A DNA stretch of 64,000 nucleotides from Fischerella thermalis PCC 7521 (GCF_000317225.1 NZ_AJLL01000037.1:1-64000), one strand, 5' to 3'. Shown: positions 1 to 8,603, numbered from the stretch's first letter. The notes: generated by a model not told the origin, from the letters alone. Program-made: numbers and translations.

Positions 1-37
1 CTAGAAAGTAATTACAAATCTATTTAAACTTCAAAAT

Positions 38-352
38 ATGCTCAACTTCATCAATTCCCTTTTAAATCGCCATCCAGAAAACGTTAAAGCCAACGTTGAA
101 ATTTATACTTGGCAAACTTGCCCTTACTGTATCCGTGCCAAGATGTTGTTGTGGTGGAAAGGTGTTAATTTCACTGAATATAAAATTGACGGTAACGAAA
201 CAGCTAGAGCAAAAATGGCGGAACGTGCCAAGGGACGTCGCACTGTACCGCAGATTTTTATCAATAATCAACACGTTGGTGGCTGTGATGACCTCTACGA
301 ATTAGATAAAAAAGGTCAACTCGACACTCTTTTAGCTCAGTCAGGAGTTTAA
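38..352 (+). CDS. grxC: Glutaredoxin 3 (dithiol, CPYC)
   Basis: A small cytosolic thiol-disulfide oxidoreductase that reduces protein disulfides and glutathione mixed disulfides with glutathione. The active site CPYC is visible at residues 28-31. The later TVPQIFIN segment (cis-Pro loop) and the GGCDDL glutathione-binding turn are in their usual places. At 104 residues it is about 15-20 longer than typical GrxC because of an extra N-terminal stretch before the first beta strand. The ATG at 38 is the only upstream start seen; a later start near the strand is possible. It is a different type from the monothiol CGFS glutaredoxin at 5.6 kb. Confidence 0.93.
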   Translation: MLNFINSLLNRHPENVKANVEIYTWQTCPYCIRAKMLLWWKGVNFTEYKIDGNETARAKMAERAKGRRTVPQIFINNQHVGGCDDLYELDKKGQLDTLLAQSGV

Positions 353-533
353 TAGTTATCAGTTTCATTACTAGCTAAATACTACACCATAAGCCTGATA
401 ACTGTGGCTAGCCCTAGACTTCCAGTCTAAGGGCATTCAATTTTGGTCGTCAAAAACATGTCATAGGCTGCGAGATCCCTCGCAACTACTTATAAATTAT
501 ATGGTCGAGTACTAAATTTGTAAACACAAGAAC

Positions 534-1019
534 ATGTCACTCGAATACTCGGAATATCTTATACATCGCCAGTGGATGGATCACGTCCTAAAATTGGCAC
601 AAATGGCGGGTGATGCGGGTGAAGTGCCTGTAGGTGCTGTTATTATTGATTCATCAGGTTATTTGATAGCGGAAGGTGAAAATCGCAAACAACGTGACCA
701 AGACCCAACAGCCCACGCAGAAATTATTGCTTTGAAAGCAGCAGCTAGAAAGTTAAAAACTTGGCGTCTGAACCAATGTACTCTCTATGTTACTCTCGAA
801 CCTTGTCCGATGTGTGCAGGTGCAATAGTCCAAGCCCGTATTGGACTTCTCGTTTATGGCGTGGACGATCCCAAAACTGGTGCAATTCGTACTGTTGTTA
901 ATATCCCTGATAGTGCGGCTTCTAATCACCGTCTGCGTGTAATTGGAGGCATCATGGAAACTGCTTGTCGTCAGCAGTTACAAGCATGGTTTGTAAATCG
1001 GCGACACAGCAGCGAATAA
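534..1019 (+). CDS. tadA: tRNA-specific adenosine deaminase TadA
   Basis: Deaminates A34 to inosine in the anticodon of tRNA-Arg(ACG), allowing one tRNA to read several CGN codons. The cytidine-deaminase-type zinc site is complete: HAE (His61, proton-shuttle Glu63) and PCPMC (Cys91 and Cys94). The 161-residue length matches the family. ATG at 534 was chosen; an internal ATG at codon 15 would start at the first conserved helix and is an alternative. The next gene (acyltransferase) follows on the same strand after about 120 bases, so cotranscription is possible. Confidence 0.93.
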   Translation: MSLEYSEYLIHRQWMDHVLKLAQMAGDAGEVPVGAVIIDSSGYLIAEGENRKQRDQDPTAHAEIIALKAAARKLKTWRLNQCTLYVTLEPCPMCAGAIVQARIGLLVYGVDDPKTGAIRTVVNIPDSAASNHRLRVIGGIMETACRQQLQAWFVNRRHSSE

Positions 1020-1136
1020 CGGACAGAGGTAAAACTGTCCAGCTGCAACAACACAACTTTAGGAAGAAAATCTACGGTGTATCTAATTCCTATTTTGATT
1101 ACATTTTCTACCCTACAGTCAGTTGCCACCCTCATC

Positions 1137-1910
1137 ATGGAACTTCACTCTTCCGAAGATCAGATCTACCATCCAACACTAGCCCATACTCCAGCCAATG
1201 GTGAGACGGCGATTTCTACTAGTACTTCATGGCTGTCTCCCTGGTTAACGCCTTTGGCCTATTTCTTGGGACACCATTTTCTACCTTTATTTTTTGGTCA
1301 GATTAGAATTACCGGACAAGAAAATATCCCTGCAAAAGGTCCTGTTATCCTTGCACCTACCCATCGCGCGCGCTGGGATTCACTACTGTTACCCTACGCG
1401 ACTGGTCGTTTTGTTACAGGTCGTGACCTGCGGTTTATGGTGACTATTAGCGAATGTCAAGGTTTGCAGGGTTGGTTTGTGCGACGCTTAGGAGGTTTTC
1501 CTGTAGATCCACAACGCCCATCGATCACTACTCTTCGCCATGCAGTAGAATTACTTCAGCATGGAGAAATGTTAGTTATTTATCCTGAAGGTGGCATTTT
1601 TCGCGATCGCGAAGTTCATCCCCTCAAGTCTGGAATTGCTCGTTTGGCTTTAACTGCTGAATCTAGCCACCCAGATTTAGGAGTCAAAATTTTACCTGTT
1701 GGTATCAACTACAGCCATCCTTACCCCGAGTGGGGTACCGATGTTAGCATTCACATCGGGTCTACGATTAAGGTAGCGGATTATATCAATGGTTCTGTAA
1801 AGCAGGATGCTAAACGTCTGACAGCTGATCTAGCAAATGCACTTAAAGAATTAAGCCATCATGAATCAACAATTACTGCTCATACGTTTGCAGAAATGCC
1901 AAATTCGTAA
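1137..1910 (+). CDS. 1-acyl-sn-glycerol-3-phosphate acyltransferase family protein
   Basis: PlsC/LPLAT-superfamily membrane-associated acyltransferase, likely adding a second acyl chain to lysophosphatidate or a related acceptor in glycerolipid synthesis. The catalytic HX4D box is HRARWD near residue 75, and the acceptor-binding YPEGG motif lies about 75 residues later. A hydrophobic segment near residues 40-55 precedes the catalytic domain. Start choice is uncertain. ATG 1137 gives 257 residues. A GTG at 1077 adds 20 hydrophobic residues and has an AGGAAG-like site 5' of it. Which lipid is the substrate cannot be told from sequence. Confidence 0.85.
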   Translation: MELHSSEDQIYHPTLAHTPANGETAISTSTSWLSPWLTPLAYFLGHHFLPLFFGQIRITGQENIPAKGPVILAPTHRARWDSLLLPYATGRFVTGRDLRFMVTISECQGLQGWFVRRLGGFPVDPQRPSITTLRHAVELLQHGEMLVIYPEGGIFRDREVHPLKSGIARLALTAESSHPDLGVKILPVGINYSHPYPEWGTDVSIHIGSTIKVADYINGSVKQDAKRLTADLANALKELSHHESTITAHTFAEMPNS

Positions 1911-1916
1911 TTTTTG

Positions 1917-1944
1917 TTGATAGTTGATAGTTGATAGTTGATAA
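1917..1944. repeat. Heptanucleotide tandem repeat (TTGATAG type)
   Basis: Four consecutive seven-base units, three TTGATAG and a final TTGATAA, lie just after the acyltransferase stop. This is the short tandemly repeated repetitive (STRR) class known from heterocystous cyanobacteria. Confidence 0.85.
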
Positions 1945-1989
1945 TTGATTGGTGTTTATTCCAGCCAACAACGAACCACCAACAAACAA

Positions 1990-4092
1990 CTAAATTCCCA
2001 AAATTAATTCCCAACTATTGAGTTTCCCTGTATCTTTTAATGCATAGTCAATGACCCACAATTGCCAACGTCCTTTGGCTGGTAAAGATAATAACTGTTG
2101 CAGGACTGGATGCGATCGCACGGTGTAAGTTGCTTGCAATTGAATGCGACGACCCAAGGTGCGATTTTGCAGTAGCACGAGGTGATTATTAGGGGCTATT
2201 AAGTAAATTTCTAAATCACCTAAAAAATCATGGGTAATATTGACGCTGACTTGAATATCTTTGACTAGGCTAGAATCAGTTATCGCGATCGCACTTTTAA
2301 TTCCCTGTTTGTCATTGTCTGGAATCGCGACTTTATTAGTGTTCTCTCCTCTCAAAATCCCAGTTGTGCTAAATGTGGCTGTACGAAGTTTTTGGGCTGC
2401 TTGTACCGCCCGCCAAGCATTCACCTTTCCATAGCCGAACCATTGCGAATGGCCATTTTCATCATAAGTACCATAACGCATCTTTAATTGGGGGTCTGGT
2501 TCCAGGTCAACAATTTTATCGGCGGTTTCTTCTAAAATACGTTTGACTTCTTTAGCAGTTAAGTCAGGATTCACTGACAAAACCAATGCTGCTACTCCTG
2601 CAACCACAGGGGTAGCACTAGAAGTACCGCCAAAGTTGCTAGTAAAGTTACCTGGGTCGTAGCCAGCAGCCCCTATTTGATCGGTTGTCAATATTCCTCG
2701 TCCAGATAGTGCTGTATTGATGCTTGGTTGAGTGTATACGTAACCCTGGTCTTGAAACCACATCCCTGGTAAAGCATTGTTACTAGGCGCACACACAGAA
2801 ATATTATTTCCCCAGTTACTATAAGCAGCTTTTTTATTCAAGCTTGTGGAAGCAGATACCGTAATTACATCAGGATGCACAGCAAATCCACTGAGCCACT
2901 TAGTATTTCCTTTGACTAAATCTTTCTGCCAACCTTGTTCATTCACAGTTCCACTGACTGGGCGATTGGCATTGCCTGCGGAAAAGAAAATAACACAGCC
3001 TTTACCATTACGTCCTTTGGTAGCAGCGCGGGTAATAGCAGCGCGTTGGCGTAAAGAAAGGGGAAAGTAAATTGCTGATGCTCCCCAACTGCAAGAAATT
3101 ATACTTGCTCCTTTTTCGACCGCCCAATTGAAAATATCTTCTATTGACTCATCATCTAAAAACCCTGTGCTGCGAATTGGCATAAAAGCACAACCAGGTG
3201 CAACCCCAGCAATACCTGTACCATTTTCTTCTGCTAAGATGATACCTGCACAAGCTGTACCATGACTGGCTTCTTTTTCATTGGGTAAGGGTAAAAAGTC
3301 GTTTTCTTTTAAGTCTCTAGGGGCAACAATTTTGCCGCTACCTTGAAAATCTGGATGATTTAAATCAAAGGAATCATCTACTACCGCCACGACAACCGAA
3401 CGAATACCGCGAGTGATATCCCAAGCTTTTTCTACAGAGATATGAGAACCATTAGCTAATTGATTTCCGCCGTTGTGGTTGAGATACCATTGTTGGGGAT
3501 AGAGGGGGTCACGGGGTTGATAATGGGATTGCTGATGGGTGATGATATTAGGCTCAGCAACTACAACTTCTGGTAATGCAATTAATTGATTAGAAATTTT
3601 AATAGGATTTGCCTGTGCTTGTTTACCGACAATGAAAACAAAAGTGTTGGGAAGACTAGGAACAGATTTTTGTTGGATTAAACCAAATTTAGTGGCGATC
3701 GCATTAATAGTGCTACTGTCTACCCAAGTGGCGAATTGAATTGTGATTTGGTCAGTCAGATAAACTCTGGTGCTAGGACTATCTTTGATTTGATAAACAT
3801 GACTAGCAAACGCCACATCGTCAGAAGCCCGCGCCACAGACATAGCCCCTTCTAGCTGGGAAGGTGGAACAGCGAATAATGCTAGCTGTGCTTTGGGAAT
3901 ATTGCGACGCCAATTACCCCAATTTGCCTGAGATAAATCTTGCGGTGACAAATTATCCTGAGGACGGACAGTAAAGCGATCGCTCACTTTTTCTAAGATT
4001 AATTCTTCGCCACCACGTTGTAAGATGAATCCTTGGCTACTAGTAGGTATATCTGTGGGAGGATAATCAGAGGAATTTAGGCGATCGTTCAT
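1990..4092 (-). CDS. S8 (subtilisin/kexin-like) serine peptidase with C-terminal P domain
   Basis: Endopeptidase of the subtilase family, 700 residues. The catalytic triad is visible: Asp in VVDDSFDLNHPDF (about 239), His in SHGTACAGI (about 275) and Ser in GGTSSATPV (about 490). The last 130 or so residues resemble the proprotein-convertase P/Homo-B beta domain (SVNITHDFLGDLEIYLIAP). The first 200 residues are a long non-catalytic region, and I see no Sec signal peptide or membrane segment at the start, so a cytosolic location is inferred. The layout resembles the calcium-dependent protease PrcA of Anabaena, but orthology is not shown. It stands alone, divergent from the next gene. Confidence 0.92.
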   Translation of the reverse strand: MNDRLNSSDYPPTDIPTSSQGFILQRGGEELILEKVSDRFTVRPQDNLSPQDLSQANWGNWRRNIPKAQLALFAVPPSQLEGAMSVARASDDVAFASHVYQIKDSPSTRVYLTDQITIQFATWVDSSTINAIATKFGLIQQKSVPSLPNTFVFIVGKQAQANPIKISNQLIALPEVVVAEPNIITHQQSHYQPRDPLYPQQWYLNHNGGNQLANGSHISVEKAWDITRGIRSVVVAVVDDSFDLNHPDFQGSGKIVAPRDLKENDFLPLPNEKEASHGTACAGIILAEENGTGIAGVAPGCAFMPIRSTGFLDDESIEDIFNWAVEKGASIISCSWGASAIYFPLSLRQRAAITRAATKGRNGKGCVIFFSAGNANRPVSGTVNEQGWQKDLVKGNTKWLSGFAVHPDVITVSASTSLNKKAAYSNWGNNISVCAPSNNALPGMWFQDQGYVYTQPSINTALSGRGILTTDQIGAAGYDPGNFTSNFGGTSSATPVVAGVAALVLSVNPDLTAKEVKRILEETADKIVDLEPDPQLKMRYGTYDENGHSQWFGYGKVNAWRAVQAAQKLRTATFSTTGILRGENTNKVAIPDNDKQGIKSAIAITDSSLVKDIQVSVNITHDFLGDLEIYLIAPNNHLVLLQNRTLGRRIQLQATYTVRSHPVLQQLLSLPAKGRWQLWVIDYALKDTGKLNSWELILGI

Positions 4093-4187
4093 AGCAGTGA
4101 TTCAAGCTACTGTTAAGCTACTGTCAGGAAATAATGGGAACATGATTTCACCGATTTTCGTTTTAGATCGGAGAAACTGTAGTAGAC

Positions 4188-4214
4188 CTGTGGCAAAAGA
4201 AACTTTTGCCACAG
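4188..4214. other. Perfect 12-bp hairpin with 3-base loop
   Basis: CTGTGGCAAAAG (4188-4199) and CTTTTGCCACAG (4203-4214) are exact reverse complements separated by AAA. No T-run follows on either strand, so it is not an ordinary terminator. It lies in the 298-base divergent spacer between the subtilase and the exported protein. The open frame on the plus strand across this spacer (4097-4369) has no credible coding character. Confidence 0.6.
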
Positions 4215-4390
4215 ATGGGAAAAGCTTAAAAGCTAAAGGAAAAAAGTTTCTGAATGCCTTTTTCCCTTATCCCTTTTCCAGCTTCTGCAAAAAGTCTATT
4301 TTGTGGCTTTATTTTGTTAAAGTCCAAAACAGAGTTAAGATACCCGAAGTTTCTATCCTTTTTTGTTAAGTTGTTGCATAAATTCATCCC

Positions 4391-5002
4391 ATGAAGTCTT
4401 TAGCTAATGTTCCCTTGATTCGCTTCACTTTTTTGTCAGTCATAACAGCCTTTGGTCTGCTGTTACCTGTTCATGCTCAACAAGCACAGATTATAAACAT
4501 TCCCAACCAAGCACAGCCTATAGACCCCAACAACCCCAATACCCTACGTCCAACAGTCCAAAATAATAGCATCTTAAGTGTTGATGGTGGTAAGCGCCTG
4601 ATGGCAGAGGCTAGTCAAGCTGTCAATTCTCAAAACTATGATGTCGCCGCTAAGAAACTTCAGGAAGCAAGATTAGTTTTTAATCAGCTATCAAATTTCT
4701 ATCAAGAACTAAATTCTAGCTTTGCTGGAATTGACAATAGAGTAGCTGACTCCCAGCGCAAACTGGCACTAGAAACAGCCCAAATGCGCGATGAAGCCAC
4801 TTATCAACTAGCATTAGTACATCGGGCGCAAAATAAGCCAGAATTAGCAGTGCCTTTGTTGGTTCAAATTATCAAAAGTCAAAACCCCACACGGGATTTA
4901 GGAAAGAAAGCTTATCAGCAATTATTCGAGTTGGGTTTTGTGGATGCACCTTTCCCAAGAGGAGGAAGCAACACCTCTTCTTCGTCTCAGCAAAAGAAAT
5001 AA
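4391..5002 (+). CDS. Conserved exported alpha-helical protein, function unknown
   Basis: 203 residues. A clear Sec signal peptide covers about residues 1-29 (two charged residues, hydrophobic core, VHA cleavage site before QQAQ). The mature part begins with an Asn/Pro/Gln-rich spacer, then a helical region (about 65-185) with TPR-like spacing, such as EASQAVNSQNYDVAAKKLQEA. It ends in a Ser-rich tail. The protein is likely periplasmic or thylakoid-lumenal and may serve as a scaffold, but no family function is recognised. A strong hairpin terminator follows, so it is probably monocistronic. Confidence 0.75.
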   Translation: MKSLANVPLIRFTFLSVITAFGLLLPVHAQQAQIINIPNQAQPIDPNNPNTLRPTVQNNSILSVDGGKRLMAEASQAVNSQNYDVAAKKLQEARLVFNQLSNFYQELNSSFAGIDNRVADSQRKLALETAQMRDEATYQLALVHRAQNKPELAVPLLVQIIKSQNPTRDLGKKAYQQLFELGFVDAPFPRGGSNTSSSSQQKK

Positions 5003-5039
5003 TTAAAAAATAATACCTACCATTAATTCCTCTAATAGA

Positions 5040-5067
5040 CCGCCGCCAGCAGGTGGGCGGATTTTTA
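5040..5067 (+). terminator. Rho-independent-type terminator after the exported protein gene
   Basis: CCGCC (5040-5044) pairs with GGCGG (5056-5060), followed at once by ATTTTTA. It lies 38 bases after the upstream stop codon. Confidence 0.65.
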
Positions 5068-5197
5068 GGTGTCTAAATGCTAGGATGTTTTTGTTTGTGA
5101 ACAGTCTTGACACTCAGCCTTCTAGAAACTCGCAGATTGGCAATGTATTAGCGTCATTATTGATAATAATAGAAAAGAAGTTTGATTAGGAATCGCG

Positions 5198-5449
5198 ATG
5201 ATTAGTCCGCAACAGATTGAGGAAATGATCAAGGCGGAACTGCCAGATGCCCAAGTTCAAGTACAAGACTTGACTGGTGGTGGTGATCACTACCAAGTGA
5301 CAGTAGTTTCATCGCAGTTCGCAGGTAAAGGGTTAGTGCAGCAACATCAGTTAATTTACGGTGCTTTACGACAAGCTATGTCCACTGAAGCAATTCATGC
5401 TTTAGCACTGAAAACATATACACCAGAAGCATTTGCTAATAATAGTTAA
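5198..5449 (+). CDS. BolA family protein
   Basis: 83-residue BolA-fold protein. It begins with the usual helix ([21 protein letters not shown]), followed by [14 protein letters not shown] and the helix-turn region [14 protein letters not shown]. BolA-like proteins pair with monothiol CGFS glutaredoxins to hold a [2Fe-2S] cluster and act in iron-sulfur trafficking or iron sensing. The very next gene on the same strand is exactly such a glutaredoxin, which supports that role. The gap of about 160 bases contains GTTTGTT-like repeats. Confidence 0.9.
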   Translation: MISPQQIEEMIKAELPDAQVQVQDLTGGGDHYQVTVVSSQFAGKGLVQQHQLIYGALRQAMSTEAIHALALKTYTPEAFANNS

Positions 5450-5613
5450 TAGTTGTTTGTTAATTGTTGATTGTTGTTTGTTCTACGCTGCACTGTAGGG
5501 CATAGCTCTTCTCTATAGTAGCCAAGTAAAGGCGTGTCAATGGAACAACTATCTACCCACCAACAACCAACTACCAACCACAAGCAAGTATAGAGAGTAG
5601 GAACACGAATACT

Positions 5614-5937
5614 ATGACACCAGAACTAAAAGAAAGAATTGATAATTTACTCAAAGAAAACAAAATTTTGGTTTTTATGAAGGGAACCAAATTAATGCCC
5701 ATGTGTGGTTTTTCCAACAATGTGGTACAGATTTTAAACACATTAGGAGTTCCCTTTGAGACTGTGAATATTTTGGACGACTACGAACTCCGCCAGGGAA
5801 TCAAAGAATATTCCAACTGGCCGACAATTCCCCAAGTTTATATTAACGGGGAATTTGTTGGTGGGTCAGACATCATGATCGAACTTTATCAAAAGGGTGA
5901 ATTGCAGCAAATGGTAGAAGTGGCTTTAGCTTCTTAG
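5614..5937 (+). CDS. grxD: Monothiol glutaredoxin, Grx4/GrxD type (CGFS)
   Basis: Fe-S cluster carrier that binds a bridging [2Fe-2S] cluster with glutathione. The active site CGFS is at residues 31-34. The conserved KGT loop (24-26), [19 protein letters not shown] and the 107-residue length are typical of the Grx4 group. It follows the BolA-like gene, its known partner family. An AGGAA-like ribosome site precedes the ATG at 5614. Confidence 0.94.
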   Translation: MTPELKERIDNLLKENKILVFMKGTKLMPMCGFSNNVVQILNTLGVPFETVNILDDYELRQGIKEYSNWPTIPQVYINGEFVGGSDIMIELYQKGELQQMVEVALAS

Positions 5938-5991
5938 TCATTTGTTGGTAGTTGGTGGTTATTAACCATACCCGATCCCCAATCCCCAAGT

Positions 5992-6038
5992 ACCAAAAAT
6001 CCCCCCTGTCGAAAAGCCGAAACGTCACAGAGGGGATT
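5992..6038 (-). terminator. Hairpin terminator for the minus-strand gene at 6150-6446
   Basis: AATCCCCCCTGT (5998-6009) pairs with ACAGAGGGGATT (6027-6038) with one mismatch. Read on the minus strand the stem is followed by a run of T, so it would stop transcripts coming from the convergent minus-strand gene. On the plus strand no T-run follows. Confidence 0.6.
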
Positions 6039-6077
6039 GTTGCTCAAAAATCTCCAAATTTCACACCGCCAGCATCA

Positions 6078-6112
6078 TTGACTAGGGCAGACAACGTGCT
6101 ATAATTGTCTGC
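6078..6112 (+). promoter_or_regulatory. Near-consensus sigma-70-type promoter overlapping a perfect dyad
   Basis: TTGACT (6078-6083), 16 bases, TATAAT (6100-6105) on the plus strand. The exact inverted repeat GCAGACAA (6087-6094)/TTGTCTGC (6105-6112) brackets the -10 box with a 10-base spacer, as an operator would. Downstream are AGGAG (6120-6124) and a GTG at 6135 opening a 25-codon frame (to 6212) that runs antisense into the 3' end of the gene at 6150-6446. The product could be an antisense RNA or a tiny peptide; there is no proof of either. Confidence 0.45.
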
Positions 6113-6149
6113 GTCAATCAGGAGTGAGCATCTTGTGACTGACCGAAAG

Positions 6150-6446
6150 TCACTTGTAGTAGTCTGGCTCTGGCTCTGGTTGCGTCATTGTGAAGTTCGA
6201 TACATCGTATAAATAGCGGGTAGCTTCCTCCTCTAGGCGATGGATCAAATAAGGCTCAATGGCGTTACCATGTCGCAGCGCGGCTAGATAACCATCCAAA
6301 TACATCCGCATATCATCAGTGCGATAACCGCGATTCCATAACTCGACGAAGGCGTCAGTGAGTCTTTGGTAATAGCGGATGGTTTGTGTGTCTTGGAGCA
6401 TACTGCTGTAAAAATCTCTTTGGAATGAGAATTGTAAATTATTCAA
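6150..6446 (-). CDS. Conserved small cyanobacterial protein, function unknown
   Basis: 98 residues, predicted largely helical, with the aromatic-rich core FVELWNRGYRTDDMRMYLDGYLAALRHGNAIEPYLIHRLEEEATRYLYD and an acidic Pro/Glu tail ending DYYK. No signal peptide, membrane segment or catalytic motif is visible. The composition and lack of repeats look like a genuine conserved gene, probably soluble. It is convergent with grxD and has its own hairpin terminator. Confidence 0.75.
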   Translation of the reverse strand: MNNLQFSFQRDFYSSMLQDTQTIRYYQRLTDAFVELWNRGYRTDDMRMYLDGYLAALRHGNAIEPYLIHRLEEEATRYLYDVSNFTMTQPEPEPDYYK

Positions 6447-6920
6447 GCTGAAATGTGAAGTACATTTCAGTTTGGCATTTATTTAAAATCCCTATCTTCT
6501 ACTGTAGGGAATACCCCTGCTTGAGCTACAACCTAAACTGATCCTATTCCAGAAAAACATGAATTTGAATGGGTCGGTAAGTTATTTTTATATTTGGCTA
6601 TCAAAACAACGCTTTTACATTAGCTGACGTACTTGGCTGTTGTTTGTGCCTGGCAATATCTGTTGTTCTCAGACAGACGTGACTTTAAGTGACACCCTTA
6701 TACCCAACGGAATAGCTAACTATAAAAAGATTTAATAATTATAACAAAAATTTAAGAATGTTACCAACTGAGCTTGAGATAAGGCTTTTAGTTCGATGCA
6801 TTGCCAGCTTATGCATGATTAAATTAAAAATTATTGGCAATTGAAGTAACAAGGGTTACAAAACCCAACACATAGGCTTTGTTACTTTGAAAGTCATGCA
6901 CGCTAAGGGGTCTTGCCACC
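6447..6920. other. 474-base divergent spacer upstream of the response regulator
   Basis: No coding frame seen. It is AT-rich in its centre. A dyad GTAAC-AAG-GGTTAC occurs near 6846-6859, about 60 bases before the response-regulator start, and could be a regulatory site. This is a sequence observation only. Confidence 0.3.
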
Positions 6921-7688
6921 GTGGGTTCGGTTTGTATTGAAATCGTAGAGGGAAATCCCCATCTGAGGTCGTTGCTTGGCTGGCACTTGCAACAACTGGA
7001 CTATCGGGTGCATCAAGCCGCAAGTGTTTATCAAGCCAGGGAAGTTTTTCTAACTCACCATCCGACACTAGTCATTTTGGATGCGGACTTGCCAGATGGA
7101 GATGGCATTGAGTTTTGCCGATGGTTGCATCGTCAGCAGCAGCCATTAATCTTAATGCTATCTGCCCGTAGTAATGAAGCTGATATTGTTGCTGGCTTGA
7201 AGGCGGGGGCAGATGATTACCTGACCAAGCCATTTGGAATGCAGGAATTTTTAGCACGGGTAGAGGCGCTAATACGCCGCAACCGTACACCTGTTGCCCC
7301 AGCTTATCTCGATTATGGAACATTGCAAATAGATTTAGTGCAACGCCGTGTCCGTTTCCAAGGAGAATTTATAGATTTAACACCACAGGAATTTAGTTTG
7401 TTATATGTTTTAGCACAAGCAGGAGGAGTACCCTTGAGTAGGTCGGAATTGCTGCGGCGTGCCTGGCCTGATGCAATTGATAATCCTCGTACCATTGATA
7501 CTCACGTTTTATCGCTGCGGAAAAAAGTAGAACTTGATCCGCGCCAACCTAGCTTAATTCAAACCATCCGTAATGTAGGATATCGGTTTAACATGGAGAT
7601 TTTGAATACCAATTTGCCACAATCACTGACAAAGTTAACAGCAGAAAGATTCAACAATCAACCTTCAACATTGAGTAGTCAAAGGTAA
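6921..7688 (+). CDS. OmpR/PhoB-family two-component response regulator
   Basis: 255 residues. An N-terminal receiver domain (1-115) has the phosphoacceptor Asp54 in VILDADLPDGDG and the conserved Lys103 in LTKPF. It is joined to a C-terminal winged-helix DNA-binding domain (about 130-225) with LTPQEFSLLYVLAQAGG and the recognition region IDTHVLSLRKKVE. A 30-residue tail rich in Asn/Ser follows. The start is GTG 6921, with AAGGGG ten bases upstream. No histidine kinase is adjacent, so its partner and target genes are unknown. Confidence 0.92.
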   Translation: MGSVCIEIVEGNPHLRSLLGWHLQQLDYRVHQAASVYQAREVFLTHHPTLVILDADLPDGDGIEFCRWLHRQQQPLILMLSARSNEADIVAGLKAGADDYLTKPFGMQEFLARVEALIRRNRTPVAPAYLDYGTLQIDLVQRRVRFQGEFIDLTPQEFSLLYVLAQAGGVPLSRSELLRRAWPDAIDNPRTIDTHVLSLRKKVELDPRQPSLIQTIRNVGYRFNMEILNTNLPQSLTKLTAERFNNQPSTLSSQR

Positions 7689-7692
7689 TTGT

Positions 7693-7762
7693 CGTTTGTT
7701 GTTTGTTGTTTGTTGTTTGGAAAAATCCATCAACAACTAACAACTATCAACTATCAACTAAC
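7693..7762. repeat. Heptanucleotide repeats (GTTTGTT, then CAACTAT types)
   Basis: Three full GTTTGTT units run from 7693 to 7713 with a partial fourth, and a roughly complementary CAACTAT-type tract follows at about 7738-7757. The two tracts could pair between the convergent response-regulator and ABC genes. STRR class. Confidence 0.7.
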
Positions 7763-8531
7763 TCCATTCTTCAGCAATTTGTGTTTCTGCCTGTATCAAG
7801 CTTTCTCGTAACTTAGCCCAATTTATATCAGTAGCATTTTGATTTGCTATTAGCCGTCCCTGTTGTAAGTGCAACAGTCGATCGCAAAATAATTCAGCCA
7901 TTTCTAGCTGATGATTTACCATTAAAACTGTAGTTTGACGACTTTGGGCTAGTTGATTAAGAATTGCCATCACACGAGAAGCAGTACCCACATCCAAGGT
8001 AGAGGTAGGTTCATCTAATAATAAAATTTGTGGTTGAATGATTAATGCCCGGGCGATCGCAATTAATTGCCGCTGTCCAACAGAAAGTTGCACTTCCATT
8101 TTTCCTAACCAGTCATCGGGTATGTGCAGCTGTTCCATCCAGTTACTGAGTCTTTGCTGAATAGACTGTTTAGGCAAACCACGCAAAACTAGAGGATACT
8201 CCAAAGCTTCTTTGACTGTCATTCCTAGCAGTTTTGACTCTTGGAGAAGCAGTGTCACACAAGCACGTAACTGTAAAACGGGTATTTGACGGTATTCCTG
8301 ATGAGCTAAATAAATTTTGCCACTAGTAGGTTCACTCAAACGGTTGAGGAGGCGTAATAAATAAGTTTTTCCCGCGCCGGATGGTCCGACAATGGCAATG
8401 CGATCGCCCTCAAATACCTCAAAGGAGATATCCTGTAATATTGGGTATCCCTGCTGTTTACCCTGTAAAGTTGTATGAAGACTAACTTTTTCTAGTCTTA
8501 GTTTTGCTGTCGGCAAAGTTTCCAAATTCAA
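7758..8531 (-). CDS. ABC transporter ATP-binding protein (stand-alone)
   Basis: Nucleotide-binding subunit, 257 residues. Walker A GPSGAGKT is at 49-56, the Q-loop lies in TLLLQESKLLG, the signature is a slightly variant LSVGQRQ, Walker B is ILLLDEP, and the switch His is in MVNHQLEMAE. The sequence resembles the YbbL/FetA and PstB-like importer/exporter ATPases. No permease gene lies next to it, so the partner and substrate are unknown. The signature has V in place of the usual G (LSGGQ), so activity could be altered. Confidence 0.88.
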   Translation of the reverse strand: MNLETLPTAKLRLEKVSLHTTLQGKQQGYPILQDISFEVFEGDRIAIVGPSGAGKTYLLRLLNRLSEPTSGKIYLAHQEYRQIPVLQLRACVTLLLQESKLLGMTVKEALEYPLVLRGLPKQSIQQRLSNWMEQLHIPDDWLGKMEVQLSVGQRQLIAIARALIIQPQILLLDEPTSTLDVGTASRVMAILNQLAQSRQTTVLMVNHQLEMAELFCDRLLHLQQGRLIANQNATDINWAKLRESLIQAETQIAEEWS

Positions 8532-8603
8532 CCTTTAATCAATTATGAATTATGCCTGATGTGAATTGAAACTGTGACAAACATCTATGGTTTTAGAAAT
8601 CGA

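Noticed and set aside
4097-4369. 90-codon plus-strand frame
   Set aside because: No domain or family character, lies over a perfect hairpin in a divergent spacer, and starts within bases of the subtilase start on the other strand.
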